From Vibrio sp. ED004 (GTDB lineage Bacteria > Pseudomonadota > Gammaproteobacteria > Enterobacterales > Vibrionaceae), in the NCBI RefSeq assembly GCF_023206395.1, contig NZ_CP066149.1:1364001-1428000 (forward strand): a stretch of 64,000 nucleotides of DNA, given 5' to 3'. The notes beneath the pieces are model-generated. The model was not told the DNA's origin and made no database searches. It saw only the letters and a list, made by a program, of their open reading frames with translations. Shown here piece after piece: positions 19,372 through 29,179 of this stretch (positions within the stretch are counted from its first letter, which is position 1; every line of letters starts with the position of its first letter). The translations under genes were made by a program, and so were the position numbers.

Positions 19372-21468
19372 TTAACCACGCTCTGCAATGATTGCTTTTG
19401 CAACATTGTTAGGCACTTCAGCGTACTCACTAAACTCCATAGAGTAAGAAGCACGGCCTTGTGTCGCAGAACGTAAATCAGTTGCGTAACCGAACATGAC
19501 AGACAACGGAACTTGTGCACGAATTATCTTCAGGCCAGCTGTCCCCTCGTCCATACCTTCGATGATGCCGCGACGACGGTTAATATCGCCAACAACGTCA
19601 CCCATCCAGTCTTCTGGAGTAGTTACTTCAACTTTCATCATAGGCTCAAGCAGAACTGGTTGCGCTTCAAGTGCACCTGATCTGAAAGCCATAGAGGCAG
19701 CGATTGTAAACGCCATCTCACTTGAATCTGTTTCATGGTAAGAACCATCATATAGTGTAGCTTTGATATCCAGAACTGGATAGCCAGCAAGTACACCATT
19801 GTTCATCTGTTCTTCAACGCCTTTAGCAACTGAAGCGATAAACTCTTTCGGTACAATACCATTGGCAATTTCATCCACGAAGACAAAGCCTTCGCCAGCT
19901 TCTGATGGTTCTAGTTTCAGCCATACGTGACCGTACTGACCTTTACCACCATGTTCACGGATAAATTTACCTTCCGCTTTCGCTGTACCACGAATCGTTT
20001 CACGGTAAGCCACTTGCGGGTTACCAACGTTGCAGTTCACGCTAAATTCGCGCTTCATACGGTCAACGATGATATCTAAGTGTAGTTCACCCATACCAGA
20101 AATCAGTGTCTGGCCAGTTTCCGCATCCATATCAACGCGGAACGATGGGTCTTCCGCTGCTAGTTTACCTAGAGCGATAGTCATTTTGTCTTGATCAGCT
20201 TGAGAGCTTGGCTCTACAACGATCTGAATAACTGGGTCTGGGAACTCCATGCGCTCAAGAACAATCTTATGGTTCTGGTCACATAGCGTTTCACCAGTGG
20301 TTACATCTTTCAGGCCAATGATGGCTGCGATGTCACCTGCTCGTACTTCTTTTACTTCTTCACGTTTGTTTGAGTGCATTTGAACAATGCGACCTAAACG
20401 CTCACGTTGTTTCTTCACAGAGTTGTAAGCCGTTTTACCGCTTTCTACAACACCAGAGTAAACACGGATGAAGGTTAGAGTACCAACAAATGGGTCTGTT
20501 GCGATCTTAAATGCTAGCGCTGAGAACGGTTCTTTGTCGTCCGCGTGACGCTCTGCTTCGTTCTCGTCTTCATCGATACCTTTAATTGCAGGTACATCGA
20601 CTGGAGAAGGAAGGAAATCAACTACTGCATCTAGAACAGCTTGTACGCCTTTGTTTTTGAATGCACTACCACAGGTTGCTAGTACGATTTCATTGTTAAG
20701 GGTACGAGTACGAAGACCTTGTTTGATTTCAGCTTCTGTTAGTTCACCTTCTTCAAGGTACTTATCCATCAGCTCTTCATTTGCTTCTGCAGCAGCTTCA
20801 ACAAGTTCTGTACGATATTCTTCAGCCATTTCTTGCATGTCTGCAGGAATATCTTCGTACGTGAAAGTCATGCCTTGGTCAGCTTCGTTCCAGTTGATTG
20901 CCTTCATCTTGATAAGATCGACAACACCTTGGAAGTTTTCTTCAGCACCAATGTTCAGTTGAATTGGAACAGGAGTTGCGCCTAGGCGATCCTTGATCTG
21001 TTCAACTACGCGCAAGAAGTCTGCGCCTGTACGGTCCATTTTGTTAACGAAAACCATACGTGGAACTTGGTACTTATCAGCTTGACGCCATACTGTCTCT
21101 GACTGAGGTTCAACACCAGATGAGCCACAGAACACAACGACTGCACCATCAAGTACACGTAGAGAACGTTCTACTTCGATAGTGAAGTCAACGTGTCCAG
21201 GAGTGTCGATGATGTTGATACGGTGGTCTGAGTACTGCGCTTCCATACCACGCCAAAACGTAGTAGTTGCTGCTGAAGTGATCGTAATACCGCGCTCTTG
21301 CTCTTGCTCCATCCAGTCCATGGTTGCTGCACCATCGTGAACTTCGCCGATTTTGTGAGAAAGACCGGTATAGAACAGAATACGTTCACTTGTGGTTGTT
21401 TTACCTGCATCTACGTGAGCAACGATACCGATATTACGGTATTGCTCTATAGGAGTTTTACGAGCCAC
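19372..21468 (-). CDS. fusA: Translation elongation factor G
   Basis: 698 aa. GTPase domain: [65 protein letters not shown]. Then domain II, domain III ([17 protein letters not shown]), domain IV ([17 protein letters not shown]) and domain V (RGRRGIIEG-type [20 protein letters not shown]). Catalyses ribosomal translocation. Third gene of the str operon, separated from rpsG by 166 bp of hairpins. A canonical fusA1-type factor. Confidence 0.99.
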   Translation of the reverse strand: MARKTPIEQYRNIGIVAHVDAGKTTTSERILFYTGLSHKIGEVHDGAATMDWMEQEQERGITITSAATTTFWRGMEAQYSDHRINIIDTPGHVDFTIEVERSLRVLDGAVVVFCGSSGVEPQSETVWRQADKYQVPRMVFVNKMDRTGADFLRVVEQIKDRLGATPVPIQLNIGAEENFQGVVDLIKMKAINWNEADQGMTFTYEDIPADMQEMAEEYRTELVEAAAEANEELMDKYLEEGELTEAEIKQGLRTRTLNNEIVLATCGSAFKNKGVQAVLDAVVDFLPSPVDVPAIKGIDEDENEAERHADDKEPFSALAFKIATDPFVGTLTFIRVYSGVVESGKTAYNSVKKQRERLGRIVQMHSNKREEVKEVRAGDIAAIIGLKDVTTGETLCDQNHKIVLERMEFPDPVIQIVVEPSSQADQDKMTIALGKLAAEDPSFRVDMDAETGQTLISGMGELHLDIIVDRMKREFSVNCNVGNPQVAYRETIRGTAKAEGKFIREHGGKGQYGHVWLKLEPSEAGEGFVFVDEIANGIVPKEFIASVAKGVEEQMNNGVLAGYPVLDIKATLYDGSYHETDSSEMAFTIAASMAFRSGALEAQPVLLEPMMKVEVTTPEDWMGDVVGDINRRRGIIEGMDEGTAGLKIIRAQVPLSVMFGYATDLRSATQGRASYSMEFSEYAEVPNNVAKAIIAERG

Positions 21469-21500
21469 GGTTGAATCCTCTTATTAGAGACTTAGGGACT

Positions 21501-21625
21501 ATTGCTATGCCTAGATTATGCGTTAAAAGCGATGCTTCGCTAAAAAGTGCATGCCCTAGAAATAGCAATAGTTCCTAGCATAAGCATAGGAACTAAAGAA
21601 GTGCTGCAAGGAACCTTGCAGCACT
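21501..21625 (-). repeat. Hairpin cluster between rpsG and fusA
   Basis: Three inverted repeats. AGTGCTGCAAGG / CCTTGCAGCACT (21600-21625, 12-bp stem, 2-nt spacer) is the first. TAGTTCCTA / TAGGAACTA (21569-21595) is the second. A long-range pair ATTGCTAT / ATAGCAAT (21501-21508 with 21562-21569) encloses a GCGA-TGCT-TCGC mini-hairpin. None has a strong T-tract on the minus strand, so processing, attenuation or mRNA stability is likelier than full termination. Confidence 0.8.
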
Positions 21626-21634
21626 AAAAAGGTA

Positions 21635-22105
21635 TTACCAACGGTAATGTGCGAACGCTTTGTTTGCGTCAGCCATGCGGTGAACGTCTTCACGTTTCTT
21701 AACCGCAGTACCTTTGTTCTCAGACGCGTCTAGCATTTCAGCAGCTAGGCGTTGAGCCATAGATTTTTCACCACGCTTACGCGCAGCTTCAACTACCCAA
21801 CGCATAGCAAGAGCGTTACGGCGAACCGGACGAACTTCTACAGGTACTTGGTAAGTTGAACCACCTACACGGCGAGATTTAACTTCTACCGCTGGGCGAA
21901 CATTTTCAAGAGCTTCTTCAAATACAGCTAAGTGGTCTTTACCAGACTTCTCAGCCATTGCATCTAGTGCAGTGTAAACAATTTTTTCTGCAGTAGATTT
22001 CTTTCCGTCAACCATAAGGATGTTAACGAATTTTGCCAGCAATTCAGATTTGAACTTAGGATCTGGAAGGATCTTACGCTGACCTATTACGCGACGACGT
22101 GGCAT
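21635..22105 (-). CDS. rpsG: 30S ribosomal protein S7
   Basis: 156 aa: [61 protein letters not shown]7 nucleates the 30S head and, in E. coli, represses the str operon by binding the rpsL-rpsG intercistronic mRNA. Here that interval is 106 bp (22106-22211), AT-rich, and not obviously the same fold. Confidence 0.99.
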   Translation of the reverse strand: MPRRRVIGQRKILPDPKFKSELLAKFVNILMVDGKKSTAEKIVYTALDAMAEKSGKDHLAVFEEALENVRPAVEVKSRRVGGSTYQVPVEVRPVRRNALAMRWVVEAARKRGEKSMAQRLAAEMLDASENKGTAVKKREDVHRMADANKAFAHYRW

Positions 22106-22211
22106 GGATATTCTCCGTTGTCTTCTTCAGGTTTTTTCCAAAACTTTTCAGAATAATAAATAAAATAGTGTTTGGCCTTACTTAACGCTTTCTTTTAAAA
22201 AAGAAAATGCA

Positions 22212-22589
<378 letters not shown>

Positions 22590-22635
22590 CTAGCTCCTGA
22601 AATTTACTTGAAAGTAAGCTTTGTGAAAAATCTAT

Positions 22636-22660
22636 CCCTAATCACAAGTCGTAATTAGGG
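22636..22660 (-). promoter_or_regulatory. 5'-end hairpin of the str mRNA
   Basis: CCCTAAT / ATTAGGG stem (22654-22660 with 22636-22642) beginning at the predicted transcription start. A 5'-terminal stem like this can protect mRNA from decay. Function inferred. Confidence 0.5.
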
Positions 22661-22696
22661 ACGCAAAATTCTATTCAGCAGTGGGAGGTGTGTCAA
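22659..22696 (-). promoter_or_regulatory. str-operon promoter
   Basis: Minus strand TTGACA (22691-22696), 17-bp spacer, TAGAAT (22668-22673), then TTT-GCGTCC. Consensus -35 and near-consensus -10, 81 bp upstream of rpsL. This is the strongest promoter match I found in the window. Confidence 0.85.
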
Positions 22697-22768
22697 GAAA
22701 TATACAGATCTTTTTTAGCCGTCTAGAGCTCAGGATGGTCTAGTTTTAACCAAACTGATAAAACACAG

Positions 22769-23044
22769 CTACCAAGTGACTGATTTGTCGTTTAAAACCG
22801 TCAGTTTAACGAACCCGTCGAAGTCCACTTGCGGAACGATATCGGAGGCAAGTTCTTGGAGACCTCGAGCTGCAAGATCCGGTTTTAATACCGACACTCG
22901 CTCAACTGCAATGATTTGAGTGAATAACTCATGATTTGGAAGGCAAACGTACACTGCATCTTCAACTAACAAGAACTGATCCTGCAGTTGCGAATAGGTT
23001 AATGCGAGTTTAAGTTTGTCGACTGATTTTACGATATGAAGCAT
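22769..23044 (-). CDS. tusB: Sulfur relay protein TusB
   Basis: 91 aa DsrH-like protein: MLHIVKSVDKLKLALTYSQL to GFVKLTVLNDKSVTW. The frame opens 11 codons earlier inside tusC, but ATG 23042-23044 gives family length. With TusC and TusD it forms the heterohexamer passing persulfide sulfur from TusA towards TusE/MnmA for 2-thiouridine at the tRNA wobble base. Lies 8 bp after tusC and ends 72 bp before the str promoter. Confidence 0.93.
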   Translation of the reverse strand: MLHIVKSVDKLKLALTYSQLQDQFLLVEDAVYVCLPNHELFTQIIAVERVSVLKPDLAARGLQELASDIVPQVDFDGFVKLTVLNDKSVTW

Positions 23045-23052
23045 AGCGTCCC

Positions 23053-23409
23053 CTAGAAAGTCAGTATCTGTTGGCACTGAGCTAACTTCTGCGTTAACTC
23101 ATCGGCTTCAACGGCGGTTGCATCAATCAACAGGTTATCTGTCGAAAGACCAAACTGACTCAGGCTACGCTGACAAACATACACCTGTTCGATATCGTAC
23201 AGGTCCATAAGCTTGAATGCTGAGATGTAGTCGCGTGATAGGACTTCGTCGGGCTGCTGAGCTTTGATAAGCTGTGTCACGCCATCGCCAACAAAGAACA
23301 CGGCGATATCTTCGCTGTAAGCAGAAGCGGCAAGTAATGCGTCTAACCCTTCCCTACCTGCAGCGGTAGAATGAGGAAAACTATTAAATATAAAGGCTAA
23401 TTTTCTCAA
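23053..23409 (-). CDS. tusC: Sulfur relay protein TusC
   Basis: 118 aa DsrF-like: [40 protein letters not shown], then [17 protein letters not shown]. Structural partner in the TusBCD complex. Its start overlaps the tusD stop by four bases, showing translational coupling. Confidence 0.95.
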   Translation of the reverse strand: MRKLAFIFNSFPHSTAAGREGLDALLAASAYSEDIAVFFVGDGVTQLIKAQQPDEVLSRDYISAFKLMDLYDIEQVYVCQRSLSQFGLSTDNLLIDATAVEADELTQKLAQCQQILTF

Positions 23410-23795
23410 AACTGTACCACCCTATCTTGCGTGAGTAGCGCTTCCGATAAGCTCCCTAACCCGGCCTGAGTAAACCCTGACGCTAAGTTAGATGCGCTTA
23501 ATTGGTGTTGCTCTGCTTCGTCTGAGCTAACCACACCACGTCTTAACGCGGCTGCCACACACGTTTCCAAGCTAACATCGTGCTCATCCGCTAGCTTTTG
23601 CCAAGCAGAAGCTAAATCGAATTCATCGTTAGCAGGTACGGTGAGATCGGAGCCATTACTGACGCCATCTTGATAGAAGAATACACTGTGAAGTTTGTGG
23701 CCCTGTTTAATCAGAGCCACGGCAAACTGGTAAGCACTTCTTGCTGACTGTGAACCATAGACAGATCCATTGACTAAGAGTGTATAGCTTAACAA
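23406..23795 (-). CDS. tusD: Sulfurtransferase TusD
   Basis: 129 aa DsrE-like: [35 protein letters not shown], and the catalytic cysteine in [14 protein letters not shown], at the Cys78 position of E. coli TusD. Accepts persulfide from TusA. Overlaps yheO by 7 bp and tusC by 4 bp. Confidence 0.96.
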   Translation of the reverse strand: MLSYTLLVNGSVYGSQSARSAYQFAVALIKQGHKLHSVFFYQDGVSNGSDLTVPANDEFDLASAWQKLADEHDVSLETCVAAALRRGVVSSDEAEQHQLSASNLASGFTQAGLGSLSEALLTQDRVVQF

Positions 23796-24514
23796 CCCTC
23801 TTCATCCTCTGTTTTACGTTGGCGGATGTATAGGTACACGGTGTGCTTAGAGATATTCAAGCGTTCAGCAACACGGTTAATCGCGTCTTTGATATCGAAA
23901 ATACCTTTGTCGTATAGCTCCATCACGATCTGACGGTTCTTAGTATTGTTCGATACTGATTTATCGGCATTGATCTCTTCAATAGTGCGCTCAACCGTTT
24001 GGTCGACAAGCTCTTCAACGTCGCTTGCGAAGTTAACCGATGATGCGGCTTCGTCTGCATCTTGCGTAGGCATGAATGATTGCAGCACTTGTGAGAATGG
24101 CGCGTCTAGGTTGACGTTAATACACAGCAGGCCAATCACTCGGTCTTCACCATTGCGGATAGCAACCGTGATCGACTTCATCAACACACCGCCTTTCGCG
24201 CGAGTGAAGTATGAACGTGAGAAGTTACGCTTAGAACCTTCAATATCTTTCAGCATCTTCAATGCAAGATCGGTGATCGGCGAACCAACCTGACGACCCG
24301 TATTCTCGCCGTTGGCAATTTTAATCGCAGAAGTATTGAGGTCTTCTAATGAGTGCAAAACGATTTCACAAAACGGACCAATAAGACTCGCAATACCGTC
24401 AACAACGGCCTCATAAGATCTTAGAATGATTTTATCGTGTTCACTGAATGGCATAACGTGGACTGATTCCATTTCAAGTAACACATCTGCATTGACTGTT
24501 TCTGTAGTAGTCAC
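23789..24514 (-). CDS. yheO: YheO-type PAS/HTH transcriptional regulator
   Basis: 241 aa. The N-terminal two-thirds is a YheO-like PAS domain ([53 protein letters not shown]). The C-terminus holds an HTH ([20 protein letters not shown] followed by VYLYIRQ). Target and ligand are not known to me. Cotranscribed with tusDCB, as in E. coli, so a link to tRNA thiolation is possible but only from context. Confidence 0.9.
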   Translation of the reverse strand: MTTTETVNADVLLEMESVHVMPFSEHDKIILRSYEAVVDGIASLIGPFCEIVLHSLEDLNTSAIKIANGENTGRQVGSPITDLALKMLKDIEGSKRNFSRSYFTRAKGGVLMKSITVAIRNGEDRVIGLLCINVNLDAPFSQVLQSFMPTQDADEAASSVNFASDVEELVDQTVERTIEEINADKSVSNNTKNRQIVMELYDKGIFDIKDAINRVAERLNISKHTVYLYIRQRKTEDEEGC

Positions 24515-24650
24515 TTATTCCTTACCTTCGTGTGAAAAATCAACAAATTTATGTAAGTTTATCAGAAAATTTTAATTGCACACCTAGCTAACATTGCAAC
24601 TAGTGATTTAGAACAAGTTTAAAAATCAAATACTCAGCCTCAAATCATAA

Positions 24651-24679
24651 AAAAAGCCTAACTCAAAGTTAGGCTTTTT
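24651..24679 (-). terminator. Rho-independent terminator of fkpA
   Basis: AAAAAGCCTAACT / AGTTAGGCTTTTT with a 3-nt loop: strong and symmetric, so bidirectional. It lies 41 bp beyond the fkpA stop and upstream of yheO. Confidence 0.92.
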
Positions 24680-24719
24680 ATTCAATCAACGTATTTTAGT
24701 ACGAGGTTTTTAATCGATA

Positions 24720-25496
24720 TTACTGTGCAGGAGCTGCTTCAGCGTTATCAATTTTTAGTAGTTCAACTTCGAATACTAGCGTTGAGTTAGCTGGGATCGT
24801 CGGTGTGTCTTGCTCACCGTATGCTAGCTCTGGCGGGATTACGAACTTGTACTTAGAACCAACTTTCATTAGTTGTACGCCTTCAGTCCAGCCTGGGATT
24901 ACGCGGTTAAGTGGGAATGTTGCTGGTTCGCCACGGTCGTAAGAGCTGTCGAACTGAGTACCGTCTGTTAGCGTACCTTTGTAGTGTACTTGAACAGTAT
25001 CAGTGTCTTTTGGAGAAGCGCCTTCGCCAGCTGTCATTACTTGGTAAAGTAGGCCAGATTCAGTTTGCTCTACGCCTTCAGTCTTTGCGAACTCAGCGCG
25101 GAAGTCATCACCTGCTTTCTTAGTTTCAGCTGACTTCTCTGCTGCTTGTGCTTGCATAGTTTCAGCAACACGCTTGTCTAGAGCTTCTAGAGCTGCGCGA
25201 GTTTCTTCTTCGTTCAGTGCAGTTTTCTCTGCGAATACGTCTTCGATACCTTGAAGAACCATATCTTTGTCTAGGTTAATGCCTAGCTCGCTTGGCTTAT
25301 CAATGCTTGTGCTTAGGTAGTTAGCGAAAGATACGCCGATTGCGTATGCCGCTTTGTCGTCTTCTGTTTTAAAGTTTACTGCTTCAACTTTAACTTCTTC
25401 AACCTGTGGAGCTTCTGCCTTTGGTTCTTCTTTCTGACAACCAACTGCTAGCATAACCGTTGCGGCAAGCAGTGATACTTTTAAAACTGATTTCAT
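24720..25496 (-). CDS. fkpA: FKBP-type peptidyl-prolyl isomerase, FkpA-like lipoprotein
   Basis: 258 aa. The signal [20 protein letters not shown] ends in a lipobox-like AVGC, so it is probably a periplasm-facing lipoprotein. It has an N-terminal helical dimerisation domain (about 40-140) and a C-terminal FKBP domain ([40 protein letters not shown]). A start four codons upstream exists, but its ATGGAG is the ribosome-binding site of the chosen ATG 25494-25496. Role: folding of envelope proteins. The C-terminal AEAAPAQ tail is extra. Confidence 0.95.
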   Translation of the reverse strand: MKSVLKVSLLAATVMLAVGCQKEEPKAEAPQVEEVKVEAVNFKTEDDKAAYAIGVSFANYLSTSIDKPSELGINLDKDMVLQGIEDVFAEKTALNEEETRAALEALDKRVAETMQAQAAEKSAETKKAGDDFRAEFAKTEGVEQTESGLLYQVMTAGEGASPKDTDTVQVHYKGTLTDGTQFDSSYDRGEPATFPLNRVIPGWTEGVQLMKVGSKYKFVIPPELAYGEQDTPTIPANSTLVFEVELLKIDNAEAAPAQ

Positions 25497-25627
25497 TGAA
25501 TTCTCCAATTAATGGCCAAGCCATTGGTTATTGTGCACAAATCTAATGATTAGATTGGTGTGAATACGTTAGTTATAACAATATACTAGTCATATGTCTT
25601 TCGACACAAACCGGATTATTAGATGTG

Positions 25628-26605
25628 ATGCGAATATTTTTCCACTCATTGCTATGTACAATTGTCATCACCTTGTTAAATGGATGTTTTTTCTTCCAAG
25701 ATGATGAGCAACGTTGGGAAATTGAACCCAATGGTGCCACCAGCTTTGCCCTTAGCAGAGATGGACGCTTCGCCCTGCTCTACTCTCAGCAAAAACAACT
25801 GCTGCTTTGGGACCTTGCCGAAAACAAAGAGTTAGCTCAACTCGGTCCACAAGATCAATTAGAAAACCAAGTATCGCGTATCCGTATCTCGGACAATGGC
25901 CGCTTTGCCATTACCGCAAGCCAGATGAACTTCGCCGTTTGGGACCTATCTTGGACACAAGCTGAAGGGCTATGGTCTATCTCCGATGGCTTAATTCGCG
26001 ATGTCGATATCTCTAGCAATGGTGAAAAAGTATTGCTTGGCCTGTCTAATGGCAAAGCGATCTATGTGGACTTAGTCACCGGACGCCGTCTTGAGTTCCT
26101 TGCTCACCGAGAAAAAGTTAATTCTGTTTCCCTTTCTTCCAATGGTCGCTACGCATTATCAGGCGGTAACGACTATAAAGCGTACCTGTGGGATACCGAG
26201 TCAGGCTTGGTATTACGTACCTTTGAGCATGAACAAAGAGTAGTACGAGTTGCGCTACAGCGCGATGGTGAACTGGCTTTTACCTCTGATGGCGGTAACC
26301 AAGCGATGATTTGGGATCTTGAAACTGGCGAACCTCAAGCACAGCTGCAGAGTTGGTCGCGTCAGCTGATCTTCTCTAGCGCACGTTTTTCTGATGATGG
26401 CAGTATGTTGGTCACGGGGACACCGTCGAGCCAAGTCAGCGTTTGGAATACCCAAGACGGCAAACGAATTTCTCGTCACGATGCCGAGCCACTAAAAGAT
26501 GCTCGCCCTCCCCGTGCGGTAGTGTATGATGCAGCCTTTGATGATAAGAACCGTGTGATATCGGGCACCTCTGCGGGCATAGCCCAAGCTTGGAATGTGG
26601 ATTAA
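25628..26605 (+). CDS. WD40-repeat lipoprotein of unknown function
   Basis: 325 aa. MRIFFHSLLCTIVITLLNGC is a lipoprotein signal (LNGC). At least six WD40-type blades follow, e.g. FALSRDGRFALLYSQ-LLLWDL, VSLSSNGRYALSGGND then KAYLWDTESG, and LQRDGELAFTSDGGNQAMIW. Such beta-propellers are binding scaffolds; the partner is unknown. A GTG precedes the ATG; I prefer ATG 25628. Divergent from fkpA and immediately upstream of slyX (5-bp gap), so likely cotranscribed with it. Confidence 0.85.
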   Translation: MRIFFHSLLCTIVITLLNGCFFFQDDEQRWEIEPNGATSFALSRDGRFALLYSQQKQLLLWDLAENKELAQLGPQDQLENQVSRIRISDNGRFAITASQMNFAVWDLSWTQAEGLWSISDGLIRDVDISSNGEKVLLGLSNGKAIYVDLVTGRRLEFLAHREKVNSVSLSSNGRYALSGGNDYKAYLWDTESGLVLRTFEHEQRVVRVALQRDGELAFTSDGGNQAMIWDLETGEPQAQLQSWSRQLIFSSARFSDDGSMLVTGTPSSQVSVWNTQDGKRISRHDAEPLKDARPPRAVVYDAAFDDKNRVISGTSAGIAQAWNVD

Positions 26606-26610
26606 GAACG

Positions 26611-26838
26611 ATGACAGAAAAGCGAGTTGAACAACTAGAAAGCCGCGTGAATGACTTAGAATGTCAGCTAGCTTTCCAAGAACAAACCATTGAAGAACTC
26701 AATGAAGCGCTTAGCCAGCAACAGATGTTGATCACTAAGATGAAAGACCAAATGAAGTATGTAGTCGGCAAAGTGAAGAACATTGATGGTTCAAACTTGG
26801 CTGACGCATCAGAAGAAACGCCACCGCCACACTACTAA
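26611..26838 (+). CDS. slyX: SlyX family protein
   Basis: 75 aa: MTEKRVEQLESRVNDLECQL, AFQEQTIEELNEALSQQQML, ending in ETPPPHY, the SlyX signature. A short coiled-coil protein of unknown function. The start at 26611 follows TTAAGAACG; an in-frame upstream ATG lies inside the WD40 gene and is not homologous. Confidence 0.93.
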   Translation: MTEKRVEQLESRVNDLECQLAFQEQTIEELNEALSQQQMLITKMKDQMKYVVGKVKNIDGSNLADASEETPPPHY

Positions 26839-26913
26839 ACGCGTTTCAAATCAACCAAAGCCCGCTAACCATTGAATGTGTTAGCTATCCAAATGCTTGT
26901 TGATGACGAATAA

Positions 26914-26954
26914 AAAGAAAGGGCGACAGATATTCTCTGTCGCCCTTTCTTTAT
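26914..26954. terminator. Bidirectional terminator between slyX and the isoaspartyl peptidase
   Basis: 17-bp perfect stem AAAGAAAGGGCGACAGA / TCTGTCGCCCTTTCTTT with a 5-nt loop and T/A-rich flanks; serves both convergent genes. Confidence 0.92.
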
Positions 26955-26985
26955 CTTTGCTATTTAGAACCAAGCCATCAAAGGT

Positions 26986-27951
26986 TTAGTCATCGGCGTA
27001 AATCTTCACTTCTACACGCCCGTCAGTATCAACACTAGCACGATACATCCCTGAACTGTTCATGCCGAAGTGGATATCACCTTGGCCATCAATCGCTATC
27101 AAGCCACCTTCGCCACCCATGGTTTTCAGCTCACCCTGGATGATGTGTTCACAAGCGATATGCACATCTTCTTTGAGATAACGCATTCGTGCCGCTACAT
27201 CACTGGCAACCATCTTTCTTAAGAAGAACTCGCCCATTCCGGTAGTAGAAACCGCAACGTTACCATTCTCGGCAATAGTACCTGCGCCAATGATTGGAGA
27301 GTCACCAACGCGACCATACTTCTTATTGGTCACGCCGCCAGTGCTTGTCGCAGCGGCTAGGTTACCCGCTTGGTCTAACGCCACCGCGCCAACCGTGCCG
27401 TACTTTTTGTCGTCTGGGTATTTTTCGGCATGTTGCTCGTCGTACTTCGCTTCCGACAAAGCAAAGATACCTTTCTCTTTCATTGATTGAAGTTGGTCGT
27501 AGCGACGCTCAGTAAAGAAGTAATCTTGCTCAGTGAAGGTGTACTCATGTTCAAAGGCAAACTTCTCTGCCCCTTCACCAATCAATAGTACGTGGTCGCT
27601 TTTCAGCATCACATCACGTGCAAGTTCAATCGGGTTTTTGATATGACGGACACCAGCAATCGCACCTGCATCCATTTCACGGCCGTGCATCACAGACGCA
27701 TCCATCTCAACAAATTCATCATGAGTCAGAACAGAGCCCTTACCAGCATTGAAATGAGGGCTGTCTTCCATCACCTTAACGGATGCCACTACCGCATCCA
27801 GAGCATCACCGCCCGATTGCAGTACTTGATAACCAGCCAGAACCGATTTCTCTAAAGCTTCAGTAATACCCGTTTTTAATTCATCGCTCATTTGCTCTCG
27901 CAAGATGGTTCCCGCACCACCATGAATGGCAATTGAAAAAGGTTGTGACAT
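26986..27951 (-). CDS. iaaA: Isoaspartyl peptidase / L-asparaginase (Ntn hydrolase)
   Basis: 321 aa Ntn-hydrolase: IAIHGGAGTILREQM at the start, VMEDSPHFNAGKGSVLTHDE, and the autocleavage site DDKKYGTVGAVALDQAGN, where the Thr becomes the N-terminal nucleophile after processing. GRVGDSPIIGAGTIAENGNV and STTGMGEFFLRK form the substrate pocket. It hydrolyses isoaspartyl dipeptides and asparagine. No signal peptide. Symbol chosen by analogy to E. coli IaaA. Confidence 0.9.
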   Translation of the reverse strand: MSQPFSIAIHGGAGTILREQMSDELKTGITEALEKSVLAGYQVLQSGGDALDAVVASVKVMEDSPHFNAGKGSVLTHDEFVEMDASVMHGREMDAGAIAGVRHIKNPIELARDVMLKSDHVLLIGEGAEKFAFEHEYTFTEQDYFFTERRYDQLQSMKEKGIFALSEAKYDEQHAEKYPDDKKYGTVGAVALDQAGNLAAATSTGGVTNKKYGRVGDSPIIGAGTIAENGNVAVSTTGMGEFFLRKMVASDVAARMRYLKEDVHIACEHIIQGELKTMGGEGGLIAIDGQGDIHFGMNSSGMYRASVDTDGRVEVKIYADD

Positions 27952-28097
27952 GCGAACTCTCCACTGATGTCGTCTTATAATGTTGTGCCTATCAATATCA
28001 CATCCACGGTTCGATGTCTGATAGCGAAAACTAAACTTTTTACGGATACTTAGTTCAGTAGATTAAAAGCCAAGCGCAAAAAGCTCGGCGCTAATAC

Positions 28098-28126
28098 GAA
28101 AAAAGCCTCCACAAGGGAGGCTTTCA
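28098..28126 (-). terminator. Rho-independent terminator of slyD
   Basis: Minus strand AAAGCCTCCC-TTGT-GGAGGCTTTTTT, 30 bp past the slyD stop. Confidence 0.88.
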
Positions 28127-28155
28127 AGATTCTTAATCTAAACCGCTAATCGGTT

Positions 28156-28746
28156 TTAGTGAGAACCACAGCTACCGCCGCCGCAGCAGCCGTCTTTTTT
28201 CTCTTCACCGTGGTCGTGGCCTTCGCCACCACAGCAACCGCCTTCGTGGTCATGATCGTGACCGTGGCTGCCACAGCCGCCTTCTTGGTGTACGTGACCG
28301 TGTTGAACTTCTTCTTCAGTCGCTTCACGAACCGCTACCACTTCAACGTCAAACGTTAGAGTTTGGCCAGCTAGCATGTGGTTACCATCAACAACAACTT
28401 CGTCGCCGTCTACTTCAGTTACTTCTACTGGGATTGGACCTTGGTCAGTATCCGCTAGGAAACGCATACCAACTTCGATTTGCTCAACACCTTGGAATAC
28501 GTCAGCAGGAACACGTTGAACTAGAGCGTCGTTGTGCTCGCCGTAAGCGTCTTCTGGAGTAACAGTTGCAGAGAACTTGTCACCAGCAACTTTTCCTTCA
28601 AGCTCTTTTTCAAGACCTGTAATTAGGTTGTTGTGACCGTGAAGGTAATCTAGTGGAGCTTCTGCAGTTGATTGGTCAACTACTACGCCATCTTCAAGTT
28701 TCACTTGATATGCAACACTAACTACTACGTTCTTTTCAATTTTCAT
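28156..28746 (-). CDS. slyD: FKBP-type peptidyl-prolyl isomerase SlyD
   Basis: 196 aa. FKBP core 1-70 and 125-145 (VVSVAYQVKLEDGVVVDQST, GLEKELEGKVAGDK) with the insert-in-flap chaperone domain (VTPEDAYGEHNDALVQRVPA). The C-terminal tail from about 150 is extraordinarily rich in His, Cys and Gly (GHVHQEGGCGSHGHDHDHEG, CCGGEGHDHGEEKKDGCCGG). This metal-binding tail delivers nickel to hydrogenase maturation in E. coli. Start ATG follows AAGGAGCTC-type sequence. Confidence 0.97.
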   Translation of the reverse strand: MKIEKNVVVSVAYQVKLEDGVVVDQSTAEAPLDYLHGHNNLITGLEKELEGKVAGDKFSATVTPEDAYGEHNDALVQRVPADVFQGVEQIEVGMRFLADTDQGPIPVEVTEVDGDEVVVDGNHMLAGQTLTFDVEVVAVREATEEEVQHGHVHQEGGCGSHGHDHDHEGGCCGGEGHDHGEEKKDGCCGGGSCGSH

Positions 28747-28840
28747 GAGAGCTCCAAGGAGGTTTGGACTAAGCTCGAACAGTTGAGCTTAGGAAAAATT
28801 CTGTACCGGGATATTATGGGGATCAATTAACGAAACTCAA

Positions 28841-29041
28841 TCATTCTGGCTTAAAAATACCGATCATTTCTTGATTTGCGTGTTCAGATTTCTCTACAGT
28901 TTTCGGTTTACGTTGCTCTGTGAAGTCACAATCGACACATTCCACCAGCTCGATATTATTCTCAACCCACCAGCGAAGCGTGTCTTGAGTGTTGCAGCTT
29001 GGGCAGCTCGCCCCTGCGATAAAGCGTTTTTTCTGTTTCAC
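28841..29041 (-). CDS. yheV: YheV family putative zinc ribbon protein
   Basis: 66 aa with two CxxC pairs (ASCPSCNTQ and VECVDCDFT), forming a zinc ribbon, plus the RWWVENNIE core of YheV. No known function. It sits between slyD and kefB, the same neighbourhood as in E. coli. Confidence 0.92.
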   Translation of the reverse strand: MKQKKRFIAGASCPSCNTQDTLRWWVENNIELVECVDCDFTEQRKPKTVEKSEHANQEMIGIFKPE

Positions 29042-29179
29042 GTTGATATCCTTTACTACTCTGGATTCGCGGTTCTTCCGCTCTAGCTTTATTAAAGGCT
29101 AAGCAGAGACCGCGTTTATTATTAGATTGGTTCTATAGACTGTTATTTCTATGCTCAAGCTATTAGCTATTCACTCTAG

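Noticed and set aside
22106..22211. S7 translational operator between rpsL and rpsG
   Set aside because: Position fits E. coli, but I could not recognise the S7-binding fold by eye.
28159..28359. Ala/Thr-rich plus-strand frame opposite slyD
   Set aside because: Complement of the His/Cys/Gly-rich codons; a compositional shadow.
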